Virus record (IMG/VR): IMGVR_UViG_3300042453_003401
Span: 1 to 52,621 of that record
Direction: 5' to 3' (one strand)
Length of the DNA: 52,621 bases
Origin: a virus
Position 1 is the first letter of the stretch, and each line of letters begins with the position of its first letter. Shown piece after piece: positions 52,450 through 52,621 of this stretch. The notes below the pieces were generated by a model. The model saw only the letters and a program-made list of their open reading frames with translations. It was not told the DNA's origin and ran no database searches. The position numbers were made by a program, and so were the translations under genes.

Positions 52450-52621
52450 ATGAAGCATTATCCCTCTTACGAAGCTCGCCTGGAAGCCGACCGGCAAGCC
52501 CAGCACTCTGGCTATGGCATCAGGAAGTTTCATTGCGCTGATGGCACTGTCAAATGGGAAGCCTATGGCTGGGAGCGCCTGACTGAGCTGACTACGCACA
52601 CCACTTCCTACGGTCTGTTCG
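52450..52621 (+). CDS. Hypothetical protein, 3' partial
   Basis: From ATG 52450 the frame is open to the window end: MKHYPSYEARLEADRQAQHS, then IRKFHCADGTVKWEAYGWER and LTELTTHTTSYGLF. AGGATC lies 3 bases before the start, a poor site. No family can be named from the visible part. Confidence 0.45.
   Translation, partial: MKHYPSYEARLEADRQAQHSGYGIRKFHCADGTVKWEAYGWERLTELTTHTTSYGLF

Noticed and set aside
1-52621. tRNA genes and CRISPR arrays
   Set aside because: I saw no cloverleaf-compatible region with a T-arm motif outside coding DNA and no regularly spaced direct repeats. Fibre repeats are coding. tRNAscan would be needed to exclude tRNAs fully.
1-52621. Temperate phage
   Set aside because: An XRE regulator alone is insufficient; no integrase, excisionase or attachment site is seen in the window.

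Overview
The window looks like most of the genome of a tailed siphovirus-type phage, probably infecting a cyanobacterium of the Synechococcus/Cyanobium group. The virion genes point to a long non-contractile tail: a 1310-residue tape measure, a frameshifted tail assembly chaperone and a lambda J-like tip protein, with no sheath. The cyanobacterial assignment is inferred from several small protein families that I associate with picocyanobacteria and their phages (the ARAVLARWG-ending proteins, a 44-residue basic SRPKTTRQGQG protein, a DUF7936-like protein). No integrase, large terminase, portal or DNA polymerase is visible. Both ends of the window cut through genes, so packaging genes probably lie just outside.

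Layout. (1) 1-30.8 kb, mostly + strand, is the virion arm: two glycosyltransferase-like genes, prohead protease with an in-frame nested scaffold start, cement protein, DUF2184-type major capsid protein, connectors, probable tail tube, chaperone pair with a -1 frameshift, tape measure, tip proteins, two more tube-like proteins, and a series of tail fibres. An HNH endonuclease and an XRE regulator are inserted on the - strand near the left end. (2) 30.8-32.6 kb, - strand, is a lysis cassette: XhlA-like protein, small holin-like protein, and an endolysin joining a glucosaminidase-like domain to a YkuD (L,D-transpeptidase) fold. (3) 32.7-39.4 kb, mostly - strand, holds nucleotide and recombination genes: DUF3310, ThyX, PD-(D/E)XK nuclease, a dCTP deaminase-like protein, a RecB/Cas4-like exonuclease and a DUF1071 single-strand annealing protein. 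(4) 39.5-41.7 kb, + strand: TOPRIM primase-helicase. (5) 41.7-44.3 kb, - strand: a tightly coupled string of twelve tiny genes, several from families repeated elsewhere in the window. (6) 44.34-44.75 kb: a hairpin-rich divergent intergenic region. (7) 44.75-52.6 kb, mostly + strand: small genes, a probable small terminase, a secreted RlpA-like protein, HNH plus DExH helicase, and accessory genes.

Three non-coding signals stand out. A -10-like hexamer (TATAAT/TAGAAT/TAAAAT preceded by GC) sits about 19-27 bases before the start codon of several virion and lysis genes on both strands (44 bases in one case), usually without a Shine-Dalgarno, and looks like a phage late promoter. Two tandem stem-loops at 44593-44732 keep identical core ends while their outer helices change in a paired way. 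On the - strand at 48265-48072 there is what looks like an independent structured RNA of about 194 nt, with a candidate promoter whose predicted start coincides with a terminal helix, GNRA loops and an intrinsic terminator. I recognise no known RNA class in it.

All functional names are from reading the sequence and remembered family features. No database search was possible.
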